Assembly: GCF_907164905.1 (NCBI RefSeq)
Contig: NZ_CAJRAF010000004.1
Location: 186,001-250,000, forward strand
Length of the DNA stretch: 64,000 nucleotides
Origin: Dyadobacter sp. CECT 9275
Lineage (GTDB): Bacteria > Bacteroidota > Bacteroidia > Cytophagales > Spirosomataceae
Direction: 5' to 3'
The first letter of the stretch is position 1. Each line of letters begins with the position of its first letter. The position numbers and the translations under genes are program-made. Below, piece by piece: positions 8,303 to 17,855 of this stretch. A model generated the notes under the pieces. The model did not search any database and was not told the origin of the DNA. It saw nothing but the letters and a program-made list of their open reading frames with translations.

Positions 8303-9316
8303 ATGCAAATAAACCAAAATAAGCGCAAACAACGTCTCATACTGCTGTCTTTTATAGCCAGCATTGTGCTTACAGGTTTAAAGTTTTTTGCCTATTATCT
8401 GACCTCCTCAAACGCCATTCTGAGCGACGCCCTCGAATCCATTATCAACGTAATTGCCAGTGGTTTTGCTTTTTACAGTATCTATCTGTCTTCCCAGCCA
8501 AAAGATCAAAACCATCCGTACGGACATGGCAAGATCGAATTTTTTTCGGCTGGTTTTGAAGGCGCACTCATCGTAATCGCATCGCTGTTCATCAGCATCG
8601 AGGCCGTCAAGCGGCTTCTGGATCCCAAGCCGATAGAAAATCTTGAACAAGGGGCGTTATTCATTATTTTCACCATCTTTGTCAATCTGGCAATTGGCTA
8701 CCGGCTGTTGTCTGAAGGAAAAAAGAGCAATTCACTGGCGCTGGCTGCCGACGGACGTCACTTAATATCCGACAGTATCAGCAGTGTGATTCTCATCCTG
8801 AGTGTGGTGCTTATCCTCCTTACCGGCCTGGTCTGGATCGACAGTGTGGCATCCCTGTTTTTTGGCATTTTTCTGGCTTACAGCGGAAGCAGGCTGGTAT
8901 CCCAATCTGTGGCGGGTCTGATGGATGCCACCGATCCGATTTTACTGCAAAAGGTGGTAGAAACTTTAAATAACCATAAAAAGAAGCATTGGATTGATAT
9001 CCATAACCTGAGGGTGCAGCAGTACGGTTCGGACTTGCATATAGACTGCCACCTGACGCTGCCTTACTATTGGGAACTCTCAAACGTGCATGAGGCTATT
9101 CACTCCTTTGAAAATATTCTGAAAGCCAGCCACAGCGGGGAAACCGAGATATTTGTTCATGCGGACCCCTGCTTACCTGAATGTTGTTCTTTTTGCAGAA
9201 TAGAAAACTGTATGGTACGGCAGCAGGTATTTCAGAAAGACATCGACTGGGACGTTGAAAAGCTCTCTAAAAATGAGAAATTGTACAACGAAGAGCTGGC
9301 ACATTTAAAGCAATAA
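8303..9316 (+). CDS. Cation diffusion facilitator family metal transporter
   Basis: Proton-coupled efflux of a divalent cation across the inner membrane. The 337-residue protein has six hydrophobic segments to about residue 200 and a cytoplasmic C-terminal domain. The usual four-residue metal site is E45/N49 in SDALESIIN and H153/D157 in GRHLISD; the Asp pair of YiiP is thus replaced in helix 2 by Glu and Asn. The loop HPYGHGKIE is the family signature. After the dimerisation domain comes an unusual Cys cluster, CLPECCSFCRIENC (five Cys), which may sense or bind metal. Diverges from the nudix gene. Confidence 0.88.
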   Translation: MQINQNKRKQRLILLSFIASIVLTGLKFFAYYLTSSNAILSDALESIINVIASGFAFYSIYLSSQPKDQNHPYGHGKIEFFSAGFEGALIVIASLFISIEAVKRLLDPKPIENLEQGALFIIFTIFVNLAIGYRLLSEGKKSNSLALAADGRHLISDSISSVILILSVVLILLTGLVWIDSVASLFFGIFLAYSGSRLVSQSVAGLMDATDPILLQKVVETLNNHKKKHWIDIHNLRVQQYGSDLHIDCHLTLPYYWELSNVHEAIHSFENILKASHSGETEIFVHADPCLPECCSFCRIENCMVRQQVFQKDIDWDVEKLSKNEKLYNEELAHLKQ

Positions 9317-9355
9317 CATACCTCAATTACACAGTCAAATTTAATCCTGATTAAA

Positions 9356-10282
9356 ATGAATTTTACAAGACGCGATTTCCTAAAACAGGCTGCCGCCGCA
9401 GCGTTGACCGCCTCAGCCTTGCCGGATCTGTTCGCAGCTCCGGCTCCTCAAAAATTGTGGTTCGATATCTCCCTTGCGGAATGGTCGTTACATAAGGAGC
9501 TTAATGCCAAGAAAATCACCAATCTTGATTTCCCCGTCTTAGCCAAAAAGGAGTTCGGGATCAGTATTGTGGAATATGTCAATCAGTTTTTCAAAGATAA
9601 AGCAGAGGATAAAACATATCTCAACGAACTGCTGATGCGCACCAAAGATAATGATGTAAAAAACCACCTGATCATGATTGACGGAGAAGGTGGCCTGGGA
9701 GAACTGGACGCCACCACGAGAAACAAAGCTGTCGAAAATCATTACCGATGGGTGGAATGTGCCAAATATCTGGGCTGCAAAACAATCCGTGTGAATGCCT
9801 ACGGAAAAGGAAGCGACGAGGAGATAGCGAAAGCGGCTGTGGAAGGCTTAAGTAAACTGGGCGAATTTGCGTCGAAAACCGGGATCAATATCATCGTGGA
9901 AAATCACGGAGGGTCATCTTCCAACGGCAAATGGCTTGCAGGCGTGATGAAACAGGTTAATATGAAAAATGTAGGTACCCTGCCCGACTTTGGCAATTTC
10001 TGTATTGTCCGTAAAAAGGATGGCTGTGCAGAGTCCTATGACCGCTACCTGGGAACCAGCGAACTGATGCCGTTTGCGAAAGGAGTAAGCGCCAAAACTT
10101 ACGACTTTGATGAAAAAGGGAACTGTATCGAAACAGATTATACCAAAATTCTGAAAATTGTGAAAGACAGCGGCTTCAGAGGTATTGCTGGTATTGAATA
10201 CGAGGGAAGCAACCTTTCGGAACGTGAAGGTATCAAGGCTACAAAAGCGTTGCTCGAACGCGTGGGACCTACCATAAAATAA
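9356..10282 (+). CDS. Tat-exported sugar phosphate isomerase/epimerase-like TIM barrel
   Basis: A xylose-isomerase-like TIM-barrel protein of 308 residues. The N-terminus [20 protein letters not shown] is a twin-arginine signal with an Ala-rich hydrophobic stretch, so it is probably exported folded to the periplasm. Candidate metal ligands are in VENHGG, LPDFGNF and GIEYEGS. The substrate is unknown; such proteins are commonly annotated sugar phosphate isomerases, although a periplasmic enzyme is unlikely to see sugar phosphates. It is separated from CDF by 39 bases and ends at a bidirectional hairpin. Confidence 0.8.
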   Translation: MNFTRRDFLKQAAAAALTASALPDLFAAPAPQKLWFDISLAEWSLHKELNAKKITNLDFPVLAKKEFGISIVEYVNQFFKDKAEDKTYLNELLMRTKDNDVKNHLIMIDGEGGLGELDATTRNKAVENHYRWVECAKYLGCKTIRVNAYGKGSDEEIAKAAVEGLSKLGEFASKTGINIIVENHGGSSSNGKWLAGVMKQVNMKNVGTLPDFGNFCIVRKKDGCAESYDRYLGTSELMPFAKGVSAKTYDFDEKGNCIETDYTKILKIVKDSGFRGIAGIEYEGSNLSEREGIKATKALLERVGPTIK

Positions 10283-10288
10283 TGCAAA

Positions 10289-10327
10289 GGGGATACAGTA
10301 AACTTTTGTTAAGTTGACTGTATCCCC
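10289..10327. terminator. Hairpin between convergent genes
   Basis: Arms 10289-10299 and 10317-10327 pair perfectly over 11 bp (GGGGATACAGT and its complement) around a 17-base loop. T runs are weak on both strands, but its place between the convergent isomerase and folE genes suggests termination. Confidence 0.6.
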
Positions 10328-10392
10328 CTGCATCCTTATCCTTAATATCCCGCCCGGATTGCTATCGAAGAATATATCTCATAAAGACCTTT

Positions 10393-11082
10393 TTATAGTC
10401 CAAGATATCCAAGGAACTCCTTTCTCAATGCTTCATCTTCAAATCTTCCGCTGTAAGATGCCGTGATGGTGGAACTTCCCGCATCCTTGATACCACGCGA
10501 GTGAACGCACATGTGTTTGGCATCAATCACAACCGCCACGTCTTCGGTTTTTAAAGCCACTTTCAGCTCATTTGCGATCTGCATGGTCAGACGTTCCTGT
10601 ACCTGCGGCCGCTTCGAAAAATATTCTACAATCCGGTTCAATTTTGAAAGCCCGATCACCTTTCCGCTGGAAATGTAGGCAACATGTGCTTTCCCGTATA
10701 TCGGTACAAAATGATGCTCGCAATTGGAAAACACCGAGATGTCCTTCTCCACAAGCATCTGGTTGTACTGGTATTTATTGTCAAACAGCGTTACGGAAGG
10801 TTTATTTCTGGGATCGAGGCCTCCGAAAATCTCTTTGACATACATTTTGGCCACTCGCTTCGGCGTACCTCTCAGGCTGTCGTCTCTCAGGTCAAGCCCC
10901 ATGATCTCCATGATATGCCGGAAATGTTTTTCTATTAATTCAATCTTCATTTCATCCTCCATAGCAAAGGCATCCTCGCGCAATGGGGTTTCAATGGAAG
11001 AGAAGAGATGATCCTCCCCTACTTCTTCAACGTCCAGACTGTCAATTGACGGGATATTCAACAAAGTTCCGTTCTGTTTCAT
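10393..11082 (-). CDS. folE: GTP cyclohydrolase I
   Basis: Converts GTP to 7,8-dihydroneopterin triphosphate, the entry to folate, tetrahydrobiopterin and queuosine synthesis. The protein has 229 residues. Zinc and catalytic residues are in CEHHFVPIYGKAHVAY, and the family segments GLSKLNRIV, RPQVQERLT and MCVHSRGIKD are present. An acidic N-terminal extension of about 50 residues precedes the core. Its start overlaps the end of the upstream queD gene by 41 bases, so both come from one transcript and are probably translationally coupled. Confidence 0.95.
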   Translation of the reverse strand: MKQNGTLLNIPSIDSLDVEEVGEDHLFSSIETPLREDAFAMEDEMKIELIEKHFRHIMEIMGLDLRDDSLRGTPKRVAKMYVKEIFGGLDPRNKPSVTLFDNKYQYNQMLVEKDISVFSNCEHHFVPIYGKAHVAYISSGKVIGLSKLNRIVEYFSKRPQVQERLTMQIANELKVALKTEDVAVVIDAKHMCVHSRGIKDAGSSTITASYSGRFEDEALRKEFLGYLGL

Positions 11083-11458
11083 ATAAACGTATTTTCAGAG
11101 CAAGCTCCGGATCGATTAATTTACGTAGGATAGAATAAATAACAATGGCTATATTTTCGGCTGAGGGATTAAGGTTCCTGAATTCCTCAATGTCCAGATT
11201 GAGATTATGATGGTCAAACCTGTCCAGCACATGCTCTTTTATGGTATCGCTGAGTATCTTCATATCCATCACAAAGCCGGTTTGCGGATCAACTTCTCCG
11301 GTTACCCGCACGATCAGCTCATAATTATGACCGTGGAAATTAGGATTATTACATTTACCAAAAACAGACTGGTTTTTCTCCTCGCTCCACAACGGATTGT
11401 GAAGGCGGTGAGCCGCATTAAAATGCTCCTTACGGAACACCGATACTTTGTGAGACAT
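11042..11458 (-). CDS. queD: 6-carboxy-tetrahydropterin synthase / PTPS family
   Basis: Acts on dihydroneopterin triphosphate, the folE product, towards queuosine (or tetrahydropterins). The 138-residue protein has the zinc His residues in FNAAHRLHN and the FHGHNYEL motif, the catalytic Cys in GKCNNPNFHGH, the DRFDHHNLN segment and the substrate-binding Glu in ETERNFVEY. It is first in the pair with folE, overlapping it by 41 bases, which makes functional linkage strong. QueD is the likeliest role; I could not exclude a tetrahydropterin-specific role. Confidence 0.88.
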   Translation of the reverse strand: MSHKVSVFRKEHFNAAHRLHNPLWSEEKNQSVFGKCNNPNFHGHNYELIVRVTGEVDPQTGFVMDMKILSDTIKEHVLDRFDHHNLNLDIEEFRNLNPSAENIAIVIYSILRKLIDPELALKIRLYETERNFVEYPVN

Positions 11459-11748
11459 AGGGTAACCAGTTAGTTAATATTCAACCTTAATGTCGTTACA
11501 AAGTTTGTGTCCAACACATTAAGGCTTTCAGAGCCGGCCAAAGAAACGCTCATTTGGATATGCTTACCCAAACTTAACGATTTCACTGAAAAAAATGTTC
11601 AAAACTTTTTCTTAATTACATATCACACGCCGGGCTTCCTGTGAAATTATAATTAATAAAAAAAATTAAAAAATACGGTATTTGAATGTAAATTGCGACC
11701 TTGGGCAAATAAAAGCCTGCCATTCTGATATTTCACCTATTGCTATAT
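11459..11748. other. Divergent intergenic region
   Basis: About 290 bases between queD and the GH109 gene. It becomes very AT-rich from about 11590 to 11700. I found no exact TAnnTTTG element with proper spacing, no convincing hairpin and no preQ1-riboswitch-like structure next to queD. Confidence 0.4.
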
Positions 11749-13098
11749 ATGCATAGACGAGATTTTATTCAAAAAACTACTCTTGCCGCTTCTGCCTCAG
11801 GAATTTTTCCTGAAATTATATTTAACCGTCCCAAGGTAGCAGAAAAAGTACGCCTGGGCTTTATTGGAGTCGGTTCCAGGGGCCGAAGCCATGTGGAGCA
11901 GGCCCTATTCCGAAGTGACGTAGAAATTACCGCCATCTGTGATATTGATCCCGAAGCGATTGCTAAAACGCTGGAAATGATCAAAAAAGCTGGCAAAAAA
12001 CAGCCTGCAGTGTACTCAGGAGGTGATGAGGATTTTCTGAACCTGGTGAAACGAGATGAGCTTCAGGGTGTAGTGGTTGCTACTCCTTGGGAATGGCACG
12101 TCCCCATGAGCATTGCGGCCATGAAAGCCGGGAAATATGCTGCTGTGGAAGTTTCGGCTACGGTAACGCTCCAGGAATCCTGGGACCTGGTGGATACTTT
12201 TGAAAAGACAGGTTCGCATTGTATGATCCTGGAGAATGTATGCTACCGCCGCGACGTGATGGCGGTTCTGAGGATGATCCGGGAAGGATTATTTGGTGAG
12301 ATGACGTACGCTCATTGCGGTTACCAGCACGACCTGCGAGGGATTAAATTCAATAACGGTAAGCCGGAAGGCAGCGGAGCCGAGTTTGGGCCAAAGGGTT
12401 ATTCTGAAGCCCGCTGGCGGACACAGCATTCGGTGGATCGTAACGGGGATATCTACCCCACGCATGGCCTGGGCCCTGTAGCGCACTGGCTGGATATTAA
12501 TCGGGGGAATTATTTCAAGTACCTCACCTCCACCGCAACAAAATCCAGGGGATTGCATAAATATGTGGTAGACCATGGCGGCAAGGATCATCCCAATGCA
12601 AAGGTGAATTTCAAACTGGGAGACGTTGTCACCACAGTCATCCAGTGTTTCAATGGCGAAAATATAGTTTTGATACATGATACCAACTCGCCCCGTCATT
12701 ATTCGCTGGCTTTTCGGGCACAGGGGACCAACGGGCTTTGGATGAATGATGGTGACAGCATTTATCTGGAAGGAATTTCACCCAAGGAACATACCAATGA
12801 GCCAGATGGCCCCTATCTGAAAAAATATGACCATCCGCTATGGGCAAAACATGCCAAAGCTGCTGAAAACGCCGGTCACGGAGGAATCGACTATTTTGTG
12901 TTTCGTGGCTTTGTAGAAGCCATAAGGAACAAGGTGGCCCCACCAATTGACGTTTATGATGCCGCGGTATGGAGCGCTATCAGTCCTTTGTCGGAATTAT
13001 CCATTTCCAAAGGGAGCGCGCCGGTTGAGATCCCCGATTTCACGCGTGGTAAATGGAAAACCAATAAGCGGATTTTTGGCTTAAATAACGAATACTAA
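11749..13098 (+). CDS. Gfo/Idh/MocA family protein, GH109 (alpha-N-acetylgalactosaminidase-like)
   Basis: NAD-dependent oxidoreductase-fold protein of the GH109 type, which cleaves alpha-N-acetylgalactosaminides by transient oxidation. The ATG at 11749 gives 449 residues with a Tat-like signal (HRRDFIQKTTLAASAS); the frame is open back to a TTG at 11740. The dinucleotide fold shows GFIGVGSRGRSH near residue 40. GH109 hallmarks in the second domain are YPTHGLGPVAHWL, GHGGIDYF and DVYDAAVWSAI. It heads a three-gene operon with a sugar transporter (31 bases downstream) and a GHMP kinase, suggesting that the released sugar is imported and phosphorylated. Confidence 0.85.
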   Translation: MHRRDFIQKTTLAASASGIFPEIIFNRPKVAEKVRLGFIGVGSRGRSHVEQALFRSDVEITAICDIDPEAIAKTLEMIKKAGKKQPAVYSGGDEDFLNLVKRDELQGVVVATPWEWHVPMSIAAMKAGKYAAVEVSATVTLQESWDLVDTFEKTGSHCMILENVCYRRDVMAVLRMIREGLFGEMTYAHCGYQHDLRGIKFNNGKPEGSGAEFGPKGYSEARWRTQHSVDRNGDIYPTHGLGPVAHWLDINRGNYFKYLTSTATKSRGLHKYVVDHGGKDHPNAKVNFKLGDVVTTVIQCFNGENIVLIHDTNSPRHYSLAFRAQGTNGLWMNDGDSIYLEGISPKEHTNEPDGPYLKKYDHPLWAKHAKAAENAGHGGIDYFVFRGFVEAIRNKVAPPIDVYDAAVWSAISPLSELSISKGSAPVEIPDFTRGKWKTNKRIFGLNNEY

Positions 13099-13129
13099 CA
13101 CTAATTAACTTATACCTATATTTATTAAA

Positions 13130-14383
13130 ATGACAAAAAAGAACAATTACTTGGTTCCAATGCTGGTGATGGCATTAATTTTCTTCATGATGGGCTACAT
13201 CACTTGGACCAACGGCCCTCTCATTCCTTATCTGAAAATTGTATGTAATCTTGAAACAGATGTCCAGGCATTTTTTGTCACATCTGCCTTTTACTTTTCA
13301 TATTTTTTTATGCCGCTTCCTTCGGCTGCCGTTCTTCAAAAGCTGGGTTTTAAAAATGGAATGATCGCAGGATTGGTGGTGGTTGCACTTGGTTCGTTGC
13401 TATTTATTCCAGCCGCCGATTCAAGAACTTACGGACTTTTCCTTACTGCTCTTTTTATGCAGGGGTCAGGTTTAGCGCTGCTCCAGACAGCCGTAAATCC
13501 CTACGTGAGTATTCTGGGACCTATTGAAAGTGCTGCGCAGCGAATCAGCATAGTTGGGCTTGCAAACAAAGCGGCCGGGATTGTAGCCCCCGTGCTTGTT
13601 GGAGGAATTATCCTGAAAGGAGCCAGTGATCTTGAAAAAAAATTATTGGTGATCACAGATGCAGAAGAGAAAAATGCAATCCTTTCTGAAATGGCTTCCA
13701 GGGTACAAACTCCGTACGTAGCACTGGCAGTAATTTTAATGGTCGTGGCCGTAATCATTTTCTTTTCTCATCTCCCCGAAATACAGGCAGAAGCAGATGT
13801 AGACACCAGCAAGGAAGAAAAGAAAAGCGTTTTCAGCTTTCCTAATCTGGTATTGGGAGCAATAGGAATAGTTTGCTACGTGGGAGCAGAGGTTATTGCC
13901 GGAGACGGAATTGGACAGTACGGAAAAAACATCGGTATCAGTCTGGATGAAGCCAAGCACTTTACTTCCTACACCATGGGCGCTATGCTTTTGGGATACA
14001 TCATCGGTGTTATTGCAATTCCAAAATTCCTGAAACAGGAAGATGCTTTAAAGTATTCCGCAATCATCGGAATTGTATTTTGTTTGATCGTGATCTTCAC
14101 TTCGGGTTATACCTCTATTCTTTTCATTGCTCTTTTAGGTTTGGCAAATGCATTAATGTGGCCAGCCATATTCCCCCTGGCTATCAATGGGCTGGGTAAT
14201 TTCACAAAAGTAGGCTCCGCACTGCTGATCATGGGAATTGGGCCTGGTGGAGGTTTACTGCCATTGCTTTATGCTATGCTGGGTGGTGAGGTTAACCCGC
14301 AAAGAGGATTCTGGGTTGTTATTTTATGTTATGTGTTTATCCTCTATTATGCATTGGTGGGCCACAAAAAGAAAAGCTGGTAA
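13130..14383 (+). CDS. FHS-type sugar/proton symporter (FucP/NagP-like MFS)
   Basis: Major facilitator superfamily transporter of the fucose-hexose subfamily, 417 residues with about twelve hydrophobic segments. The signature LLQTAVNPYVSILGP followed by SAAQRISIVGLANKAAG is typical of FucP/GluP/NagP proteins. It lies 31 bases after the GH109 gene and ends 3 bases before the GHMP kinase gene, so it most likely imports the sugar released by the GH109 enzyme. Galactose, N-acetylgalactosamine or a related hexose are all possible. Confidence 0.85.
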   Translation: MTKKNNYLVPMLVMALIFFMMGYITWTNGPLIPYLKIVCNLETDVQAFFVTSAFYFSYFFMPLPSAAVLQKLGFKNGMIAGLVVVALGSLLFIPAADSRTYGLFLTALFMQGSGLALLQTAVNPYVSILGPIESAAQRISIVGLANKAAGIVAPVLVGGIILKGASDLEKKLLVITDAEEKNAILSEMASRVQTPYVALAVILMVVAVIIFFSHLPEIQAEADVDTSKEEKKSVFSFPNLVLGAIGIVCYVGAEVIAGDGIGQYGKNIGISLDEAKHFTSYTMGAMLLGYIIGVIAIPKFLKQEDALKYSAIIGIVFCLIVIFTSGYTSILFIALLGLANALMWPAIFPLAINGLGNFTKVGSALLIMGIGPGGGLLPLLYAMLGGEVNPQRGFWVVILCYVFILYYALVGHKKKSW

Positions 14384-14386
14384 TTC

Positions 14387-15487
14387 ATGAAAGTTTCAAC
14401 ACCCGGTCGCATTTGTCTTTTTGGTGAACATCAGGATTATCTTGGATTACCCGTTATTGCAGCAGCCATTTCAAGGCGTATCAGCCTGGACGGCGACTAC
14501 CGTGACGATGATCAGGTAATATTACATTTGCCGGATCTCCATCAAACAGAATCTTTTTCTCTTAAAGAAACCTTTCCTTATGTAGTACAGAGAGACTATT
14601 TCAGAAGTACCATCAATGTACTCAAAAGAAAAGGCCTTACCTTTTCTAAGGGCTTCGAGTGTGTTATCCATGGAAATATCCCTATCAATTCGGGAACGTC
14701 CAGCTCATCGGCATTGATCGTTTCCTGGGCACATTTCCTGGATAAAATGAGTGATAATCCGCAGCACTTTACACCAAAGGAACTGGGAGAAATTGCCAAC
14801 ATGGCCGAGGTACTGGAATTTGGTGAACCCGGCGGTATGATGGATCATTATTCAACAGCCATAGGAAATGTCATTTATCTGGAATCCACGCCAGAAATAA
14901 TGGTGGAAGCATTAACCCCCCAGCTAGGGACCTTTGTTCTGGGAGATTCCCTTGAACCTAAAGACACCCTGGGAATCCTGGCGCGCTGCCGGTATGGTAT
15001 GGAAGACGTCATCAGGAAAGTTACCGCAGAAGATAGTACCTTTTCTATATTCACCACGCCCTACGAGCAAAGTGCGGCATACAGCCGTTTCCTGTCTGAC
15101 GATGAGCTGGGCTTATTACAGGCCAACATTGAAGACCGGGATATTCTTATAGAAGGGAAGAAATTATTGTCTCGGCAATCGGTATCTGACCGCGGTCAGT
15201 TTGATTCTCATTTCGGAGCGCTGCTTTATAAACATTATAAAAATCTTCGTGACTTTAAAAGGACTTCAACTCCCAAAATTGAACGGATGATGAATGCTGC
15301 GCTGGGCGCAGGTGCCCTGGGTGGAAAAATAAATGGCTCCGGAGGGGGCGGCTGTATGTTTGTATATGCGCCTGATCACGCCGAACGAGTGGCAGAGGCT
15401 ATTGAACGTGAAGGCGGCAAAAGCTACATTATTACCGTTGACTATGGTACGGTGGAGGAAAAGTCAACAGTAAATGGTGGAAAGTAA
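14387..15487 (+). CDS. GHMP family sugar kinase (galactokinase-like)
   Basis: ATP-dependent small-molecule kinase of 366 residues. The N-terminus STPGRICLFGEHQDYLG matches the galactokinase-type signature, the phosphate loop is PINSGTSSSSAL (residues 102-113 approx.), and motif 3 is GALGGKINGSGGGGCMF. Operon position behind a GH109 enzyme and an FHS transporter makes galactose or N-acetylgalactosamine the natural substrate guess; homology alone would also allow other GHMP substrates. A plus-strand terminator lies about 125 bases downstream. Confidence 0.82.
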   Translation: MKVSTPGRICLFGEHQDYLGLPVIAAAISRRISLDGDYRDDDQVILHLPDLHQTESFSLKETFPYVVQRDYFRSTINVLKRKGLTFSKGFECVIHGNIPINSGTSSSSALIVSWAHFLDKMSDNPQHFTPKELGEIANMAEVLEFGEPGGMMDHYSTAIGNVIYLESTPEIMVEALTPQLGTFVLGDSLEPKDTLGILARCRYGMEDVIRKVTAEDSTFSIFTTPYEQSAAYSRFLSDDELGLLQANIEDRDILIEGKKLLSRQSVSDRGQFDSHFGALLYKHYKNLRDFKRTSTPKIERMMNAALGAGALGGKINGSGGGGCMFVYAPDHAERVAEAIEREGGKSYIITVDYGTVEEKSTVNGGK

Positions 15488-15804
15488 ATAATGGCGGTAA
15501 GCAGTTTACAGCGTATATCCCTACCGAAATATGAAGCAACCGACTCATGGTGCGCTAAAACAGTATGGAACGGATAAATTACGGTTGGCCGTACTTGGAA
15601 CAAAACATAAAGAATCCTGGAGCATATCAAACTCTGGGATTTTTTATGTTTCTGAAGGCATTCAGAACGGATTAGTATTTAAATTGCACCAAAGGCGTTC
15701 CGATTGTGTTTTTGTTTTGTGAACTTTGTTTCGGAATACACAGCACACGAGCAAAGTACCCGGTGGCCTGTTATTAAAGTGATGCCGGTAAAAGGAAAAA
15801 ATAC
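15488..15804. other. Intergenic region with terminator
   Basis: 317 bases between the sugar operon and ispG. It holds the hairpin terminator at 15613-15645. A 63-codon open frame at 15531-15722 runs straight through that hairpin and looks spurious. No exact promoter element was found before ispG. Confidence 0.5.
15613..15645 (+). terminator. Terminator of the GH109-transporter-kinase operon
   Basis: Arms 15613-15622 and 15632-15641 pair over 10 bp (two G-T wobbles) with a 9-base loop, followed by a T run at 15640-15645. Confidence 0.62.
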
Positions 15805-17814
15805 ATGGGTATTATAACAACTTCTGAGAAACAAAAGATTAGCTACTGCCCCTCTCTGACCGAATACCGGAGAAGAGAAACGATCACCATCAATATCGGG
15901 GATCTGCCGATGGGCTCGGCATACCCCATCCGGGTTCAGTCCATGACAACCGTGGATACCATGGATACCCAAGGTTCAATTGACGAAGTTGTCAGAATGG
16001 TGGAATCAGGCTGTGAATACGTCCGTATTACGGCCCCCAGCGTGAAGGAGGCACAGAATCTCGAAAATATCCGCAATGGTCTGCGCAAAATCGGGATCAA
16101 CGTTCCACTCATTGCCGACATACACTTTACTCCCAATGCCGCCGAACTGGCTGCCAGAATAGTGGAGAAAGTGAGGGTTAATCCGGGCAATTATGCAGAT
16201 AGAAAGCGTTTCGAGGTTATTGAGTATACCGATGCTTCCTATGCCGCCGAGCTGGAAAGGATTAGGGAAAAATTCATTCCGCTGATTAAAATATGTAAAG
16301 AGTATGGTACTGCCATGCGGATCGGCACCAATCACGGATCTCTTTCAGACAGAATCCTGAGCCGCTACGGAGATACCCCGCTGGGTATGGTGGAATCGGC
16401 ACTGGAATTTCTGAGGATATGTGAGGAATTTCAATACAATAACATTGCGCTTTCCATGAAATCCAGTAACACGCAGGTGATGGTGGAGGCGTACCGTTTG
16501 CTTGTTCAAAGGCTTGATGAGGAAGGGCTGAAACCTTATCCCCTTCATTTGGGTGTTACAGAGGCCGGAGAAGCAGAAGACGGGCGGATCAAGTCGGCCG
16601 TTGGAATTGGTACTTTACTGGAAGACGGCCTGGGTGACACAGTCCGGGTTTCTCTGACCGAAGCCCCGGAAAAGGAAGCTCCCGTGGCACGGGCGCTGAT
16701 TGAAAGATATACCCGCCGTAAGCCACATGACTTCATAGAGCCAGTTGAGCGCATACCCATTAATCCGTTCCAGTATACCCGCCGCGAAACAACGGAAGTA
16801 TATAACCTGGGTGGGCTGAATGTACCGCGGGTCATCGCTGATTACACTGATATAAAAATTGAACACTTGGAAGATCTGAAAAGTATCGGCCATTTCTTTT
16901 TGCCGGTACCTGATAAGTGGGCCATGAATGACCAGGGGGCGGATTTCATCTATACCGGGAAAAGACCAGCTCCTTTCATGCTTCCCAATGGCCTGAAAGA
17001 GATCCTGGATATTGAAGTCTGGAAGTTACAGGAAGATAAAACCAATAAGTTTCCGTTATTCACTGTGGGGGAATGGGTCGTGACCGACCGTAAATATCAA
17101 TCCGCTTCTCTGAATTTTGTTACAGGAAATATTCACGATTTTACTCCTGAAACCACTGCAGGGCTGAGTCTGGCGAAAAACGTTGTGCTGATCATACATT
17201 CGGACAACAAACATGCTATGGCTGAACTGCGCAGGCTGTTTTTCAGGCTGATTGATGCGCAGGTAAAGATACCTGTTATAATACGCAGGAACTATGCCCC
17301 GGAAATTGGTGATGCGTTAACGCTGTATTCGGCAACCGATATGGGAGGCTTACTGGTTGACGGCCTGGGTGACGGCGTATTGTTGTCTCCGGACTTTGAA
17401 CCGGCCCTTACCACGGAGGGAAAATTAAAGTATGCTGCTACCTTTAACAGTATTGCTTTCGGAATTTTACAGGCGGCGAGGACGCGGATGTCCAAAACGG
17501 AATACATTTCCTGCCCTTCCTGTGGAAGAACACTATTTGATCTGCAGGAAACCACTGCCATGATCCGCAAACATACCGAGCATTTGAAAGGTATAAAAAT
17601 CGGAATTATGGGATGTATTGTAAATGGTCCCGGTGAAATGGCAGATGCCGACTACGGGTATGTGGGCATGGGTAAAGACAAAATTGCGCTCTACCGCGGT
17701 CAGGAGGTCATAAAACGCTCAGTCCATGCGTCCAAAGCAGTGGATGAACTGATAGAACTCATACGAGAGGATGGCCGCTGGATTGAGCCGCACGAAGTAG
17801 AGGTATTAGTCTGA
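15805..17814 (+). CDS. ispG: (E)-4-hydroxy-3-methylbut-2-enyl-diphosphate synthase, long form
   Basis: Iron-sulfur enzyme of the MEP isoprenoid pathway, converting MEcPP to HMBPP. At 669 residues it is the extended form (with a central insert between TIM barrel and iron-sulfur domain) known from plants and Bacteroidota, against about 370 in E. coli. The N-terminal barrel has RVQSMTTVDTMDT, NPGNYAD and RIGTNHGSLS; the C-terminal domain has the cluster ligands in CPSCGRT (near residue 573) and MGCIVNGPGEMADADYG (near 610). The next small gene begins 41 bases downstream. Confidence 0.96.
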   Translation: MGIITTSEKQKISYCPSLTEYRRRETITINIGDLPMGSAYPIRVQSMTTVDTMDTQGSIDEVVRMVESGCEYVRITAPSVKEAQNLENIRNGLRKIGINVPLIADIHFTPNAAELAARIVEKVRVNPGNYADRKRFEVIEYTDASYAAELERIREKFIPLIKICKEYGTAMRIGTNHGSLSDRILSRYGDTPLGMVESALEFLRICEEFQYNNIALSMKSSNTQVMVEAYRLLVQRLDEEGLKPYPLHLGVTEAGEAEDGRIKSAVGIGTLLEDGLGDTVRVSLTEAPEKEAPVARALIERYTRRKPHDFIEPVERIPINPFQYTRRETTEVYNLGGLNVPRVIADYTDIKIEHLEDLKSIGHFFLPVPDKWAMNDQGADFIYTGKRPAPFMLPNGLKEILDIEVWKLQEDKTNKFPLFTVGEWVVTDRKYQSASLNFVTGNIHDFTPETTAGLSLAKNVVLIIHSDNKHAMAELRRLFFRLIDAQVKIPVIIRRNYAPEIGDALTLYSATDMGGLLVDGLGDGVLLSPDFEPALTTEGKLKYAATFNSIAFGILQAARTRMSKTEYISCPSCGRTLFDLQETTAMIRKHTEHLKGIKIGIMGCIVNGPGEMADADYGYVGMGKDKIALYRGQEVIKRSVHASKAVDELIELIREDGRWIEPHEVEVLV

Positions 17815-17855
17815 TTTACAACAAATTAATTCAAAATAAATTAAATATTCTGCAA

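Noticed and set aside
11459..11748. preQ1 riboswitch upstream of queD
   Set aside because: Looked for a small hairpin with an A-rich tail near the queD start on the minus strand; none found that I could support.
15531..15722. 63-codon open frame before ispG
   Set aside because: A plus-strand terminator hairpin lies in its middle and the protein has no recognisable pattern.
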